Part shown: positions 25,282 through 34,265 of the stretch, piece after piece
Layout: every line of letters begins with the position of its first letter
Position numbering within the stretch: the stretch's first letter is position 1
From: Sphingobacterium cavernae
GTDB taxonomy: Bacteria > Bacteroidota > Bacteroidia > Sphingobacteriales > Sphingobacteriaceae
Assembly: GCF_008520265.1 (NCBI RefSeq)
Contig: NZ_VIQM01000035.1
Coordinates: forward strand, 1-45,652
Direction: 5' to 3'
DNA: 45,652 bases
Notes under the pieces: model-generated
What the model was told of the DNA's origin: nothing
Databases searched by the model: none
Seen by the model: only the letters and a program-made list of their open reading frames with translations
Position numbers and translations under genes: made by a program

Positions 25282-27417
25282 ATGAATAATAAAGTTATAG
25301 ATCACATTTTACATGCTTTTCAAGCGCCACTTACGAATCCTGTCTTAATTTTCTCGTTAGTTTTACTTATTATTCTTTTAGCTCCAATTCTGTTGCGCTC
25401 AATCCGCGTTCCGGGGATTATAGGTTTGATTTTAGCAGGGGTTGTTATAGGTCCGCATGGCCTTAATTGGCTGGAGAACAATTCAGCGGTTAATTTATTC
25501 TCCACTATAGGTTTGCTTTATATTATGTTTATAGCTGGGCTTGAGTTAGATATGAATGAGTTTAAGAAGACGAGACATAAAAGTGGTCTTTTTGGATTTT
25601 TTACGTTTATTATTCCAATAGCTATTGGGTTTCCTGTTTGCTTCTATATTCTAGAATATAGTTTTCTGCCAAGTATATTAATAGCTAGTATGTTCGCTAC
25701 GCACACATTGGTTTCTTATCCTATAGTAAGTAGGTATGGGATATCTAAAAATGAAGCTGTAGCCATTACTATCGGCGGAACTATTTTAACTGATACGGCT
25801 GTCTTAATTATTTTGGCCGTAATAACAGGCGCTTCCCAAGGAAATATCACGCAAGAATTTTGGGTTACGCTAGGGGTTTCTTTTGCTGTATTTTTACTCA
25901 TAATGTTTGGAATTATTCCACGTATAGCGAAATGGTTTTTTCAAAAAATTGATGCCGAGAAAACTGGTCATTATATTTTTGTTTTGACGGTTGTGTTTTT
26001 TGCAGCATTCATGGCAGAGATAGCAGGATTAGAACCTATTATAGGTGCTTTCGTGGCAGGACTAGCATTAAATAAATTGATACCGCATTCATCTGCGTTA
26101 ATGAATCGCATAGAATTTATTGGAAATGCAATTTTTATTCCTTTCTTTCTGATATCAGTAGGTATGATTGTAGATATCAGTGTGCTGACGAAAGGCCCTA
26201 CTGCATTAATTGTTGCTGGAACATTAACTATTGTTGCTGTATTAGGAAAATTTTTAGCTGCTACAGCTACTCAATTGACATTTAAATATTCCACTAGTCA
26301 ACGCAATTTGATTTTTGGATTAAGCAATGCGCATGCTGCCGCTACATTGGCTGTCATTATGGTCGGATACAATAATAATATTATTGATGAAAATGTCCTT
26401 AATGGTACGATCGTCTTGATTTTAGTAACGTGCATAATTGCCACGATGGTCACAGAGAGCGCTTCGAAGAAAGTAGTTCGTGAAGGACATCAAGATAATG
26501 AACATATTGAGCATGTTATCGAATCGGAAGAACAAATTATGATTCCTATTGCAAACATGAATAATATTGAACCTATTTTGGATTTTGCAACTTTAATCAA
26601 ATCAAAGAAGTCTCCTTATCCACTAAATATAATTAGTGTTGTTCCTGATGACGAGCAAGCGGAAAAGAATATTATTGAAGCTAGGCGTAATCTTGAAAAT
26701 ACAGCGAAATATGCTTCTGGAGCAGAGACGGAAGTAGAATTGTTGACGACTGTTGATATAAATATTCCACTAGGTATCGCTCGCATGTCAGATAAAATTT
26801 TAGCCGATTGTATTTTGATGGGCTGGCCAAGCGTAGCATCAATAGTTGATAAAATTGTAGGCGAGAAGTCTGAAAGTATTTTGAATAAAACTGATACTAC
26901 ACTTTTCATGTGTAGAATTGACAAACCTTTGATTTCTCATCGTTCAATAACAGTTTTTGTACCACCATTAGCTGAATCAGAAGTTGGCTTTGAATATTGG
27001 TTAGAAAAAATATTAAAATTGGCTCAAGAATTGTCCTTACCAATATGTTTTGTATGTGATACACGTACAGAAGAAAAATTGGATGAAGTACGGAAGAAGT
27101 TAAAATCGAGTGTCGAAGTCAGTTTCGGTAATTACGAAGACTGGGACAATATTTATGGTTTAGCAACTTTCAGTAATTCTGATTCATTACTTGTTTTTGT
27201 TTCGTCAAGGAGCGGAGAGGTGTCCTACCGAGATTCTTTGGATGGACTAGCAAAACGCGTGGGACGCTATTATAAAAATCAAAATTTGGTTATTATTTTC
27301 CCTAGTCGTCAAGAAAATCAGCATATAGATGAGTATGAATCTGTGCAAACTTCTCCAATATTCAGAAAAATATCACGCGAAATTGGGAATATATTTAATA
27401 AGGATAAGACCAACTAA
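25282..27417 (+). CDS. Kef-type cation:proton antiporter with C-terminal stress-protein-like domain
   Basis: The protein has 711 residues. Residues 18-395 contain about 12 hydrophobic segments of the Na_H_Exchanger (CPA2/KefB-like) domain, with recognisable [29 protein letters not shown] and [17 protein letters not shown], where the Asp of the antiporter core sits. The cytoplasmic region from about 425 to 705 resembles tandem universal-stress-protein-like folds and lacks the RCK/TrkA domain of KefB/KefC. It probably exchanges Na+ or K+ for H+ across the inner membrane. The stop is 11 bases before icd, so the two genes are likely co-transcribed; the 97-base gap upstream may hold a promoter. 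Confidence 0.87.
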   Translation: MNNKVIDHILHAFQAPLTNPVLIFSLVLLIILLAPILLRSIRVPGIIGLILAGVVIGPHGLNWLENNSAVNLFSTIGLLYIMFIAGLELDMNEFKKTRHKSGLFGFFTFIIPIAIGFPVCFYILEYSFLPSILIASMFATHTLVSYPIVSRYGISKNEAVAITIGGTILTDTAVLIILAVITGASQGNITQEFWVTLGVSFAVFLLIMFGIIPRIAKWFFQKIDAEKTGHYIFVLTVVFFAAFMAEIAGLEPIIGAFVAGLALNKLIPHSSALMNRIEFIGNAIFIPFFLISVGMIVDISVLTKGPTALIVAGTLTIVAVLGKFLAATATQLTFKYSTSQRNLIFGLSNAHAAATLAVIMVGYNNNIIDENVLNGTIVLILVTCIIATMVTESASKKVVREGHQDNEHIEHVIESEEQIMIPIANMNNIEPILDFATLIKSKKSPYPLNIISVVPDDEQAEKNIIEARRNLENTAKYASGAETEVELLTTVDINIPLGIARMSDKILADCILMGWPSVASIVDKIVGEKSESILNKTDTTLFMCRIDKPLISHRSITVFVPPLAESEVGFEYWLEKILKLAQELSLPICFVCDTRTEEKLDEVRKKLKSSVEVSFGNYEDWDNIYGLATFSNSDSLLVFVSSRSGEVSYRDSLDGLAKRVGRYYKNQNLVIIFPSRQENQHIDEYESVQTSPIFRKISREIGNIFNKDKTN

Positions 27418-27428
27418 AACTATTTATC

Positions 27429-28694
27429 ATGGGCGAAAAAATCACAATGGGAGCAAATGGGAAGTTAAACGTTCCTAACAAAACAATTATACCATTCATT
27501 ATTGGCGATGGAATTGGACCTGATATTTGGAATGCTTCGGTACGAGTGTTTGACGCTGCTGTCAATAAAGCGTATGCAGGTAATCGTTCGATTATTTGGA
27601 AAGAAGTTTTAGCAGGAGAGAAAGCTTTTAATGAAACTGGAAGCTGGTTGCCTGAAGAGACATTAAAAACATTCAAAGAATATCTTGTTGGCATCAAAGG
27701 TCCTTTAACTACACCAATTGGTGGTGGTATTCGCTCGCTGAATGTTGCTTTGCGTAAAGAGTTGGATTTATATGTATGTCTTCGTCCTACAAAATGGTAT
27801 GAAGGCGTACCATCGCCAGTGAAGCGTCCACAGGACGTAGATATGGTTGTCTTTCGTGAAAATACTGAAGATATCTACGCTGGAATAGAATTTACAGCGG
27901 GAGCTGCTGATGCGCAGAAATTGCAAAATTTCTTGTTAAATGACTTGAATGTTGATTATTCATTTAATGCCAATACAGGAATTGGAATTAAAATCGTTTC
28001 TGAAGAAGGTTCAAAAAGATTGGTTCGTTCTGCTATAAAACATGCAATAGCACATAATTTACCTTCGGTAACTATTGTCCACAAAGGTAATATCATGAAA
28101 TATACGGAAGGTGCTTTTAAGCAATGGGGATTCGATGTAGCCGAAAATGAATTCACTGATTTAACGTATACATGGGGTCAATGGGAAAAAACTAAAGCAG
28201 AAAAGGGTCAAGAAGTCGCGAATGCAGAACAGAAAGAAGCTGAGCTGTCAGGGAAAATAATTATTAAAGACATGATTGCTGATAACTTTTTACAGCAAAT
28301 ATTGTTAGCTCCAAAAGATTTTTCTGTTATAGCAACATTAAATCTTAACGGAGATTATATTTCAGATGCATTAGCAGCTATGGTAGGTGGAATAGGTATT
28401 GCTCCTGGCGCTAATATTAATTACAATACAGGTCATGCTATTTTTGAAGCTACACACGGTACAGCGCCTCGTTTTGCAAATACAAATACAATGAATCCTT
28501 CATCTGTGATATTAAGTGGTGTAATGATGTTGGAATATTTGGGCTGGCAAGAAGCAGCCGATAGTATCGTTGAGGCATTATCAAAAACTATAAAAGATAA
28601 AACTGTAACGGTTGATTTCTATAATCTAATGGAGAATGCAACATTGTTGAAAACAAGCGAGTTTGCAGATAAAATTATTGAGAAGATAAAATAA
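27429..28694 (+). CDS. icd: Isocitrate dehydrogenase, NADP-dependent type
   Basis: The protein has 421 residues of the homodimeric bacterial IcdA type. It shows the nucleotide-fold start [14 protein letters not shown], the substrate signature [19 protein letters not shown] with the phosphorylatable Ser and Arg, the [13 protein letters not shown] motif, [28 protein letters not shown] with metal-binding Asp residues, and the cofactor segment [11 protein letters not shown]. It converts isocitrate to 2-oxoglutarate and CO2 in the TCA cycle. It sits between the antiporter gene (11 bases upstream) and an ORF whose ATG overlaps its stop. NADP use is inferred from similarity, not tested. Confidence 0.95.
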   Translation: MGEKITMGANGKLNVPNKTIIPFIIGDGIGPDIWNASVRVFDAAVNKAYAGNRSIIWKEVLAGEKAFNETGSWLPEETLKTFKEYLVGIKGPLTTPIGGGIRSLNVALRKELDLYVCLRPTKWYEGVPSPVKRPQDVDMVVFRENTEDIYAGIEFTAGAADAQKLQNFLLNDLNVDYSFNANTGIGIKIVSEEGSKRLVRSAIKHAIAHNLPSVTIVHKGNIMKYTEGAFKQWGFDVAENEFTDLTYTWGQWEKTKAEKGQEVANAEQKEAELSGKIIIKDMIADNFLQQILLAPKDFSVIATLNLNGDYISDALAAMVGGIGIAPGANINYNTGHAIFEATHGTAPRFANTNTMNPSSVILSGVMMLEYLGWQEAADSIVEALSKTIKDKTVTVDFYNLMENATLLKTSEFADKIIEKIK

Positions 28695-28951
28695 TGTCAT
28701 ATACTAATTTACCTGCATTTGTAAGAAATTCTTCGGTATTTACTTTGGAGGAAAAGGAGAAATTAGCAAGTTTGGATGTTCTTCCGACAGAAATCGAAGT
28801 AGATAATTTTCGTATGGAGCCAATTATTCAAGAGTTGACAAATGCTTTTATTGGTGATGAATCAACTCGAGATATCCACCTTCAAGAAAAAGCCAAAGAA
28901 TATATTGCAGCGAATGATATTATGTCAGCATGGAAAGTGATTTTACTATAA
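28694..28951 (+). CDS. Hypothetical protein translationally coupled to icd
   Basis: The 85-residue acidic soluble protein has no signal peptide, membrane segment or cysteine. Its ATG shares one base with the icd stop codon (TAATG), so ribosomes ending icd can restart on it directly. The sequence is largely helical, with FTLEEKEKLASL near 15-27, IIQELTNAFIG near 55 and IAANDIMSAWKVILL at the C-terminus. I do not recognise the family. The tight coupling suggests a stoichiometric relation to isocitrate dehydrogenase, such as a partner or regulator, but that is inference only. Confidence 0.6.
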   Translation: MSYTNLPAFVRNSSVFTLEEKEKLASLDVLPTEIEVDNFRMEPIIQELTNAFIGDESTRDIHLQEKAKEYIAANDIMSAWKVILL

Positions 28952-28978
28952 CATTTCATAGTAAAATCACTTAAAAAC

Positions 28979-29158
28979 TTAGCTAAACATATTTTCAGTG
29001 TCTCTGAAGAAAAAATAATAAATTATAGCCAGTATAATAATCGCAATAAGAATTACAAGTATTATATTTTTACCCGCAGGCTTGTCGTCCTTTTCTTCAT
29101 TAACTACTTCTGGGATTTTTCCTTCCCATTCTTCTTTTTCATTTCTTTGTTCTTGCAT
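28979..29158 (-). CDS. Small single-span membrane protein
   Basis: The 59-residue ORF starts MQEQRNEKEEWEGKIPEVVN and has an acidic, Glu/Lys-rich cytoplasmic N-terminus of about 30 residues. A strongly hydrophobic helix at about 31-50 (IILVILIAIIILAIIYYFFF) and a short tail RDTENMFS follow. No frame disruption is seen and the composition is not random, so it is a credible small membrane protein of unknown function. It is convergent with the icd-coupled ORF (27 bases apart) and lies downstream of no gene on its own strand except across the terminator at 29230. Confidence 0.5.
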   Translation of the reverse strand: MQEQRNEKEEWEGKIPEVVNEEKDDKPAGKNIILVILIAIIILAIIYYFFFRDTENMFS

Positions 29159-29229
29159 AATGATGAGTAATTAGTCTATATAAAGAACAACTATCTGGCT
29201 AAGAAGTTTGATTGCTTGCTGCAAAACTA

Positions 29230-29262
29230 AAAAAGTCCAATCGTTAGGTGATTGGACTTTTT
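29230..29262 (-). terminator. Terminator downstream of lysA
   Basis: A 13-bp stem (29230-29242 with 29250-29262) carries a T-rich 3' arm on both strands. It lies 21 bases past the lysA stop and separates the lysCA operon from the small membrane protein gene. Confidence 0.8.
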
Positions 29263-29282
29263 GAAATCATAATAAATTATTA

Positions 29283-30446
29283 TTATTTCTCCTTGAAATA
29301 ATGTCTTATCTCATTGCGTAAATTATAGTTGGAAGCCATTACTTCACCATAAGCACCAGCAGTACGAATAGCAATCAAATCGCCACGTTTACTTACAGGT
29401 AGTTCTACTTCTTTACCAAAGCAATCTGAACTTTCACAAATTGGACCAACGACATCATAGTTCTGAATTTTATCCGTCGCTGATACTTCAGCGATTTTCT
29501 CAATTTTATGGTATGCTTGATACAATGCTGGACGCATTAATTCAGTCATCCCTGCATCCAAGATTAGAAAATTTTTCTTTACACCACTTTTAGTATAAAG
29601 AACTTTACTCACTAAAGTTCCACATTGTGCGACCAAAGCTCTTCCTAATTCGAAATGCACTTCGTGTTGAGCTGTACGTTCCAAAAATTTATCAAATACA
29701 TCAAAGTAAGCTTCAAAATCAGGAATTGGATTTTCGTCAGGATTTTTATAATCCACACCTAAACCACCACCAACATTGATCACTTTGATGTATGTTCCGC
29801 GCTCTTCAAAGAAGTTTTTCCACTCATTTACTTTCACACACAAACTTTTGAAAACCGTCATATCCGTTATCTGCGAACCTATATGAAAATGTAAACCTAT
29901 AAGGTTAATATTTGCACAGTTCTTAATCACTGAAGCTGCTTTTTCAAGTTCTGAATTAGGAACACCAAATTTGTTTTCGTCCAAACCTGTTGTAATGTAA
30001 TGATGCGTATGTGCATCAACATTGGGGTTGATACGCAATGAAACATTTGCTTTTTCACCAATTTGTTCCGCAAGTTCATTGATAACTTCCAATTCTTGAA
30101 TGGATTCCACGTTGAAAGCAAAAATCTTATGTTTTAGTGCAGCAATAATTTCTTTGTCTGACTTTCCAACACCAGCAAACGTAATCTTTTCGGCAGTAAA
30201 TCCAACTTCAATAGACTTTTCAACTTCGTTTCCACTTACACAGTCCGCACCAAAACCTTTTGATTGTATGACTGACAAAATTCGATCATTGAAATTTGCT
30301 TTTAATGCGTAATGAATATGAAAATTGCGTTTATCAGCAGCTTTTTTTGCAGCATCCAATGTGCGATTTAGTAATTCTAAATCGTAAAAATAAAATGGTG
30401 TCTCTTGCTTACTTAAACTCTCTTGAATTTGTTTATTTTGAAACAT
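29283..30446 (-). CDS. lysA: Diaminopimelate decarboxylase
   Basis: The protein has 387 residues of the fold-III PLP group. The cofactor lysine lies in HYALKANFND (Lys49). The glycine-rich phosphate loop is NVGGGLGVDY near 222, and the substrate-binding GPICESSDCFG motif contains the active-site Cys of the second subunit (about residue 330). It decarboxylates meso-diaminopimelate to lysine, the last step of the pathway. It starts 16 bases after lysC, so aspartate kinase and the final enzyme are co-expressed. Confidence 0.95.
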   Translation of the reverse strand: MFQNKQIQESLSKQETPFYFYDLELLNRTLDAAKKAADKRNFHIHYALKANFNDRILSVIQSKGFGADCVSGNEVEKSIEVGFTAEKITFAGVGKSDKEIIAALKHKIFAFNVESIQELEVINELAEQIGEKANVSLRINPNVDAHTHHYITTGLDENKFGVPNSELEKAASVIKNCANINLIGLHFHIGSQITDMTVFKSLCVKVNEWKNFFEERGTYIKVINVGGGLGVDYKNPDENPIPDFEAYFDVFDKFLERTAQHEVHFELGRALVAQCGTLVSKVLYTKSGVKKNFLILDAGMTELMRPALYQAYHKIEKIAEVSATDKIQNYDVVGPICESSDCFGKEVELPVSKRGDLIAIRTAGAYGEVMASNYNLRNEIRHYFKEK

Positions 30447-30462
30447 GGTAGATTTCTAGCAG

Positions 30463-31779
30463 TTAAAATAATCTATTGTGTAATGAACGTAATGCTTCGG
30501 TTTTATGTTTTGTGTCCAATAAAATGGAAACATTATAATCAGATCCGCCATATGAAATCATTCTGATTGGCAAATGTTTTACTGCGTCTAATACACGCGC
30601 TGCATAACCATGCGTATTTGCTCCAAAATCACCTACAACACAAATAATAGTCTGACCTTCATCAACACCAACTTTACCAAACAATTCTACTTCTTTGATA
30701 ATTTCTAACAAATTGCTCGTGTCATCAATGGATAGAGATACAGCAACTTCTGAAGTTGTGATCATATCAATAGGTGTTTTATAACGTTCGAAAATTTCGA
30801 AAACTTTACGCAAGAAACCATAAGCTAACAACATGCGCGAAGAGTGGATATGGATAGCTGTGATGCCATCTTTGGCCGCAATCGCACGAATAGAACCTTT
30901 TTCCGCTCCATTTTTAGAGATTAAAGTTCCTTGTGCTGTTGGATCCATTGTGTTTAACAAACGAACCGGAACATTGTATTTTTGTGCAGGAAATACAGAT
31001 TGTGGATGTAAAATTTTTGCTCCGAAATAAGCCAACTCAGCAGCTTCATCAAAACTCAAATTTGCAATTGGTTTTGTTCCTGTCACTATACGAGGGTCGT
31101 TGTTATGCATTCCATCGATGTCTGTCCAAATTTGAACTTCATCTGCTTTGATAGCTGCGCCAATCAACGATGCTGTATAATCCGAGCCACCGCGACGCAA
31201 ATTATCAATCTCACCGAATGAATTTCTACAAATAAAACCTTGCGTAATGAATAATTTGTTTTCAGAATTTTGCTCCAAAAATGGGGTTAATTTTTCGGTG
31301 ATATATTCTACAATTGGTTCATTGTCATCATCGATTTTCATGAAATCTAACGCTGGCAATAACACAGAAGGAATATTTATTTCAGTCAAGTACAAATGCC
31401 ATAAAGTAGTTGATAGCAATTCGCCTTGCGCCAAAATATTCTTTTCTTCCGTAGGAGTGAAGACATCATGGTTACCGAAATCAGCTATTAAATTGAAGTG
31501 ATAATCGATGAGCTCTTTACCTTTTTGTAAACCTTCTGCTGAAGCAAAAAGTTCTTTTATTAAATCTTCGTATTTATCTTTATGTGCTTTAATTAAATCT
31601 AAAGCTTTTACTTTATCTCTATCTGAGAATGCTTGAGAAATCTCTACTAAGGCATTTGTAGTGCCCGAAACCGCAGATAATACTACGATTTGACGCTCAT
31701 TTGGGTTTACGATATCCAGCAACCCTTTGATGCGTGCTGCACTTCCTACTGAAGTACCACCAAATTTTAAAACTTTCAT
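30463..31779 (-). CDS. lysC: Aspartate kinase (monofunctional, ACT domains)
   Basis: The protein has 438 residues. The kinase domain begins MKVLKFGGTSVGSAARI and contains FITQGFICRN and LRRGGSDYTASLIGAAI, with IWTDIDGMHNNDPRIV, all standard aspartokinase motifs. Two C-terminal ACT modules (about 300-438, including ITTSEVAVSLSIDDTS) bind the feedback inhibitor, probably lysine. No homoserine dehydrogenase is fused. It phosphorylates aspartate, the entry step for lysine, threonine and methionine. It heads an operon with lysA, and its promoter overlaps the terminator of the preceding serCA operon. Confidence 0.94.
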   Translation of the reverse strand: MKVLKFGGTSVGSAARIKGLLDIVNPNERQIVVLSAVSGTTNALVEISQAFSDRDKVKALDLIKAHKDKYEDLIKELFASAEGLQKGKELIDYHFNLIADFGNHDVFTPTEEKNILAQGELLSTTLWHLYLTEINIPSVLLPALDFMKIDDDNEPIVEYITEKLTPFLEQNSENKLFITQGFICRNSFGEIDNLRRGGSDYTASLIGAAIKADEVQIWTDIDGMHNNDPRIVTGTKPIANLSFDEAAELAYFGAKILHPQSVFPAQKYNVPVRLLNTMDPTAQGTLISKNGAEKGSIRAIAAKDGITAIHIHSSRMLLAYGFLRKVFEIFERYKTPIDMITTSEVAVSLSIDDTSNLLEIIKEVELFGKVGVDEGQTIICVVGDFGANTHGYAARVLDAVKHLPIRMISYGGSDYNVSILLDTKHKTEALRSLHNRLF

Positions 31780-31823
31780 GTTATAATTAGTAAATATTTT
31801 TAGCTACGTTAAAATAAATTTCA

Positions 31824-31854
31824 CAAATATACATATACAAAAATGCGGCACAAA
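31824..31854 (-). promoter_or_regulatory. Promoter of lysC-lysA, overlapping the serA terminator
   Basis: On the minus strand TTTG (31854-31851) and TATATTTG (31831-31824) are 19 bases apart, a full consensus match. Transcription would start near 31817, a leader of about 38 bases. The TTTG lies inside the hairpin that ends the serC-serA transcript. Confidence 0.65.
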
Positions 31855-31881
31855 ATGCTTAAAAAAGCGCTTGTGCCGCAT
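31843..31881 (-). terminator. Terminator of the serC-serA operon
   Basis: An 11-bp stem (31843-31853 with 31871-31881) carries a smaller A/T and GC inner pairing. It lies 19 bases past the serA stop; on the minus strand TTTTGTATATG follows. Confidence 0.7.
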
Positions 31882-31899
31882 ATGTTTTATGCGGAAGAA

Positions 31900-32847
31900 T
31901 TACTTCTTCAGGTTTTCAATAAGCAATTGTGCTAACTCTTCGCCGATACGCTCTTGCGCTTCGTTCGTTGCAGCACCGATATGCGGTGTCAAAGATACTT
32001 TCGGGTGTTTCAATAAATCGATCCGTGGATTTGGCTCATCATCAAATACATCTAAACCTGCAAAAGCAACTTTACCTGAATTCAAAGCATTGATTAATTC
32101 CAACTCGTCGATCACACCACCACGAGAAGCATTCACAAGACCTACACCATCTTTTAACAATTCGAATTCTTCTTTGCCAATAACTGGTTTTTCTAAGAAA
32201 GGAACGTGAACAGATATAAAATCTGAAGCAGCGAATAAATCTTTTAATTCCACTTGTTTTACGGGAATATCAACAGAAACATTTCCTGAAAAATCAAGTG
32301 TCAACGCTTTAGGACCTTCGAATAAATCGTAATATAAGACATCCATTCCTACACCTAAAGCAATTTTAGCAGTCTCGCGACCGATACGACCAAAACCTAC
32401 AACACCTAATGTTTTACCTTTGAGCTCAACACCAGCAGCGTAAAGTTTTTTCAAGCCTGCAAAATTCACATTGCCATCTACAGGCATTTTACGGTTTGAA
32501 TCATGCAAGAAACGCACCCCAGTTAATAAGTGAGCAAACACCAATTCTGCAACAGAATGTGATGAAGCAGCTGGTGTATTTACAACAGCAATACCTTTGG
32601 AGCGTGCGTAATCTACATCAATATTGTCCATACCTACACCACCACGTCCGATGGCTTTAATATTTGGACAAGCGTCGATTAATTCTTTGCGAACTTTCGT
32701 TGCACTACGTACCGTGATAGCATCGTATTCGTTTAATCTTTCTGCTAACTCTGCTTGTGGAATGTGTTCTGTATCCACAGTGAAACCAGCATTTTGTAAT
32801 ATAATTTTACCGATAGGATCAATCCCATCATTGGCTAATATTTTCAT
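31900..32847 (-). CDS. serA: D-3-phosphoglycerate dehydrogenase, short form
   Basis: The 315-residue protein has the D-2-hydroxyacid dehydrogenase layout: a split catalytic domain, the NAD-binding GVVGFGRIGRETAKIA motif, and the catalytic Arg, Glu and His in NASRGGVID, DVFDDEPNP and LTPHIGAATNEA. It lacks the ASB and ACT domains of long SerA, so serine feedback through ACT is not expected. It oxidises 3-phosphoglycerate in the first step of serine synthesis. The assignment over other hydroxyacid dehydrogenases rests on co-transcription with serC, 14 bases upstream. Confidence 0.92.
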   Translation of the reverse strand: MKILANDGIDPIGKIILQNAGFTVDTEHIPQAELAERLNEYDAITVRSATKVRKELIDACPNIKAIGRGGVGMDNIDVDYARSKGIAVVNTPAASSHSVAELVFAHLLTGVRFLHDSNRKMPVDGNVNFAGLKKLYAAGVELKGKTLGVVGFGRIGRETAKIALGVGMDVLYYDLFEGPKALTLDFSGNVSVDIPVKQVELKDLFAASDFISVHVPFLEKPVIGKEEFELLKDGVGLVNASRGGVIDELELINALNSGKVAFAGLDVFDDEPNPRIDLLKHPKVSLTPHIGAATNEAQERIGEELAQLLIENLKK

Positions 32848-32861
32848 TTATAGTATTTTTT

Positions 32862-33929
32862 TTATTTATGACTTTCCTCAAACTCACGCATAGCGTCTAC
32901 CAAAGCATTGATAGATGTAATTGTCAAAGCATTGTACACAGAAGCTCTGAAACCGCCTACTGAGCGGTGGCCTTTGATACCGATTAAATTACGTTCTTTT
33001 GCCAAAGCTAAGAATTCCGCTTCTAATTCTGGAGTGTCCATTACAAAAGTAATGTTCATTCTAGAGCGATCTTCTACTGCCGCTGTACCCTTGAAGAAAG
33101 GATTTCTTTCTATTTCATCGTACAATGTACGTGCTTTGATGATATTTTCTTGTTCAATAGTTTTAATACCACCTTTAGCTTTCAACCAACGTAAATTCAA
33201 CATAGAAACAAAGATTGAATAAACAGGAGGGGTGTTATACATTGAACCTGCTTTGATATGTTCGTTGTAATTGAAAATACTAGGAACTGTACGACCTGAT
33301 TTTCCTAATAAATCATTTTTAACAATTACAAGAGTAACACCAGCAGGACCCATATTTTTTTGAGCACCTGCATAGATCAAATCAAAATCTGCGACATTGA
33401 TTTCTCTACTCAATATATCCGATGACATATCTACCACAGTAGGGATAGAGGTTTTTGGTTTTTCAAAAATTTCTGTACCGTAGATTGTGTTATTTGAAGT
33501 GTAATGGAAGTATGTTGCATCCGCAGGAATTTCGAAATCCTTAGGTATGTATGTATAGTTGCTATCTTTTGAAGACGCAACGATTTCGATTTGCCCAAAG
33601 TTTTTTGCTTCTTTAGCCGCTTTGCTCGCCCAAACACCAGTATCCAAATAAGCCGCTTTACCACCTTCTGGTAAAAGGTTCATTGGGATCATCGCAAATT
33701 GTTGGCTAGCTCCACCTTGCAAAAATAGCACGGAGTAATTTTCTGGAACATTTAATAATTCACGAACTAAACTCTCCGTCTCTGCTACAACCTCTTCAAA
33801 CTCCTTAGAACGGTGAGAGATTTCTAATATCGATAACCCTGTATTATTGAATTCAAGAACTGCTTTTGCAGCCTCTTGAAATACCTCTTGAGGTAATATA
33901 CATGGCCCTGCTCCAAAATTATGTTTCAT
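32862..33929 (-). CDS. serC: Phosphoserine aminotransferase
   Basis: The protein has 355 residues from the ATG at 33929 ([13 protein letters not shown], the family's normal start). The frame continues upstream to 34025, but that stretch is not family-like and contains the promoter, so it is not used. Motifs include [27 protein letters not shown] and the PLP-lysine region [21 protein letters not shown] (Schiff-base Lys in AQKN). It transfers the amino group of glutamate to 3-phosphohydroxypyruvate, the step after SerA, with which it forms an operon. Confidence 0.96.
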   Translation of the reverse strand: MKHNFGAGPCILPQEVFQEAAKAVLEFNNTGLSILEISHRSKEFEEVVAETESLVRELLNVPENYSVLFLQGGASQQFAMIPMNLLPEGGKAAYLDTGVWASKAAKEAKNFGQIEIVASSKDSNYTYIPKDFEIPADATYFHYTSNNTIYGTEIFEKPKTSIPTVVDMSSDILSREINVADFDLIYAGAQKNMGPAGVTLVIVKNDLLGKSGRTVPSIFNYNEHIKAGSMYNTPPVYSIFVSMLNLRWLKAKGGIKTIEQENIIKARTLYDEIERNPFFKGTAAVEDRSRMNITFVMDTPELEAEFLALAKERNLIGIKGHRSVGGFRASVYNALTITSINALVDAMREFEESHK

Positions 33930-34265
33930 TGTTGTTTGTGTTTGCTTTAATTTTTCAGGCAAATATAATAGCTTTTTTGATTTATTAGCAAAATAAAATA
34001 GTATTCTTTGTAAAATATTCATCATTTATTACTTTTTTGTAAAATTTAAATATCAAAATAAGCTTAAACCCTAATAGAATGATACTTCATAATCTTTTAA
34101 ATTCCATAAATTTATGCCTGTCAATTTGATCTACAAACCCTGTAATAAATGCTAAGTTTAATTCGCTCAAATCACCTTTTTGTCGATAAAAAATTGTACC
34201 TTCGCAAGGTATCGTATTGTAATAATTCGTAGCATAAAATTAGTTTACAGATTCCTATTTAAAAT
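33930..34265. other. Divergent intergenic region between serC and gyrA
   Basis: This 336-base stretch holds the serC promoter on the minus strand (33960-33992). On the plus strand a possible gyrA -7 element, TACCTTCG at 34197-34204, is one base off TAnnTTTG, but the upstream TTTG at 34179-34182 is only 14 bases away. Nothing else gene-like is seen. Confidence 0.4.
33960..33992 (-). promoter_or_regulatory. Promoter of the serC-serA operon
   Basis: On the minus strand TTTG (33992-33989) precedes TATATTTG (33967-33960) by 21 bases. The predicted transcription start near 33953 is downstream of the longest ORF start (34025), which rules that start out and supports the ATG at 33929. Confidence 0.65.

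Noticed and set aside
33930..34025. Upstream extension of serC
   Set aside because: It contains the serC promoter and encodes no conserved SerC residues.
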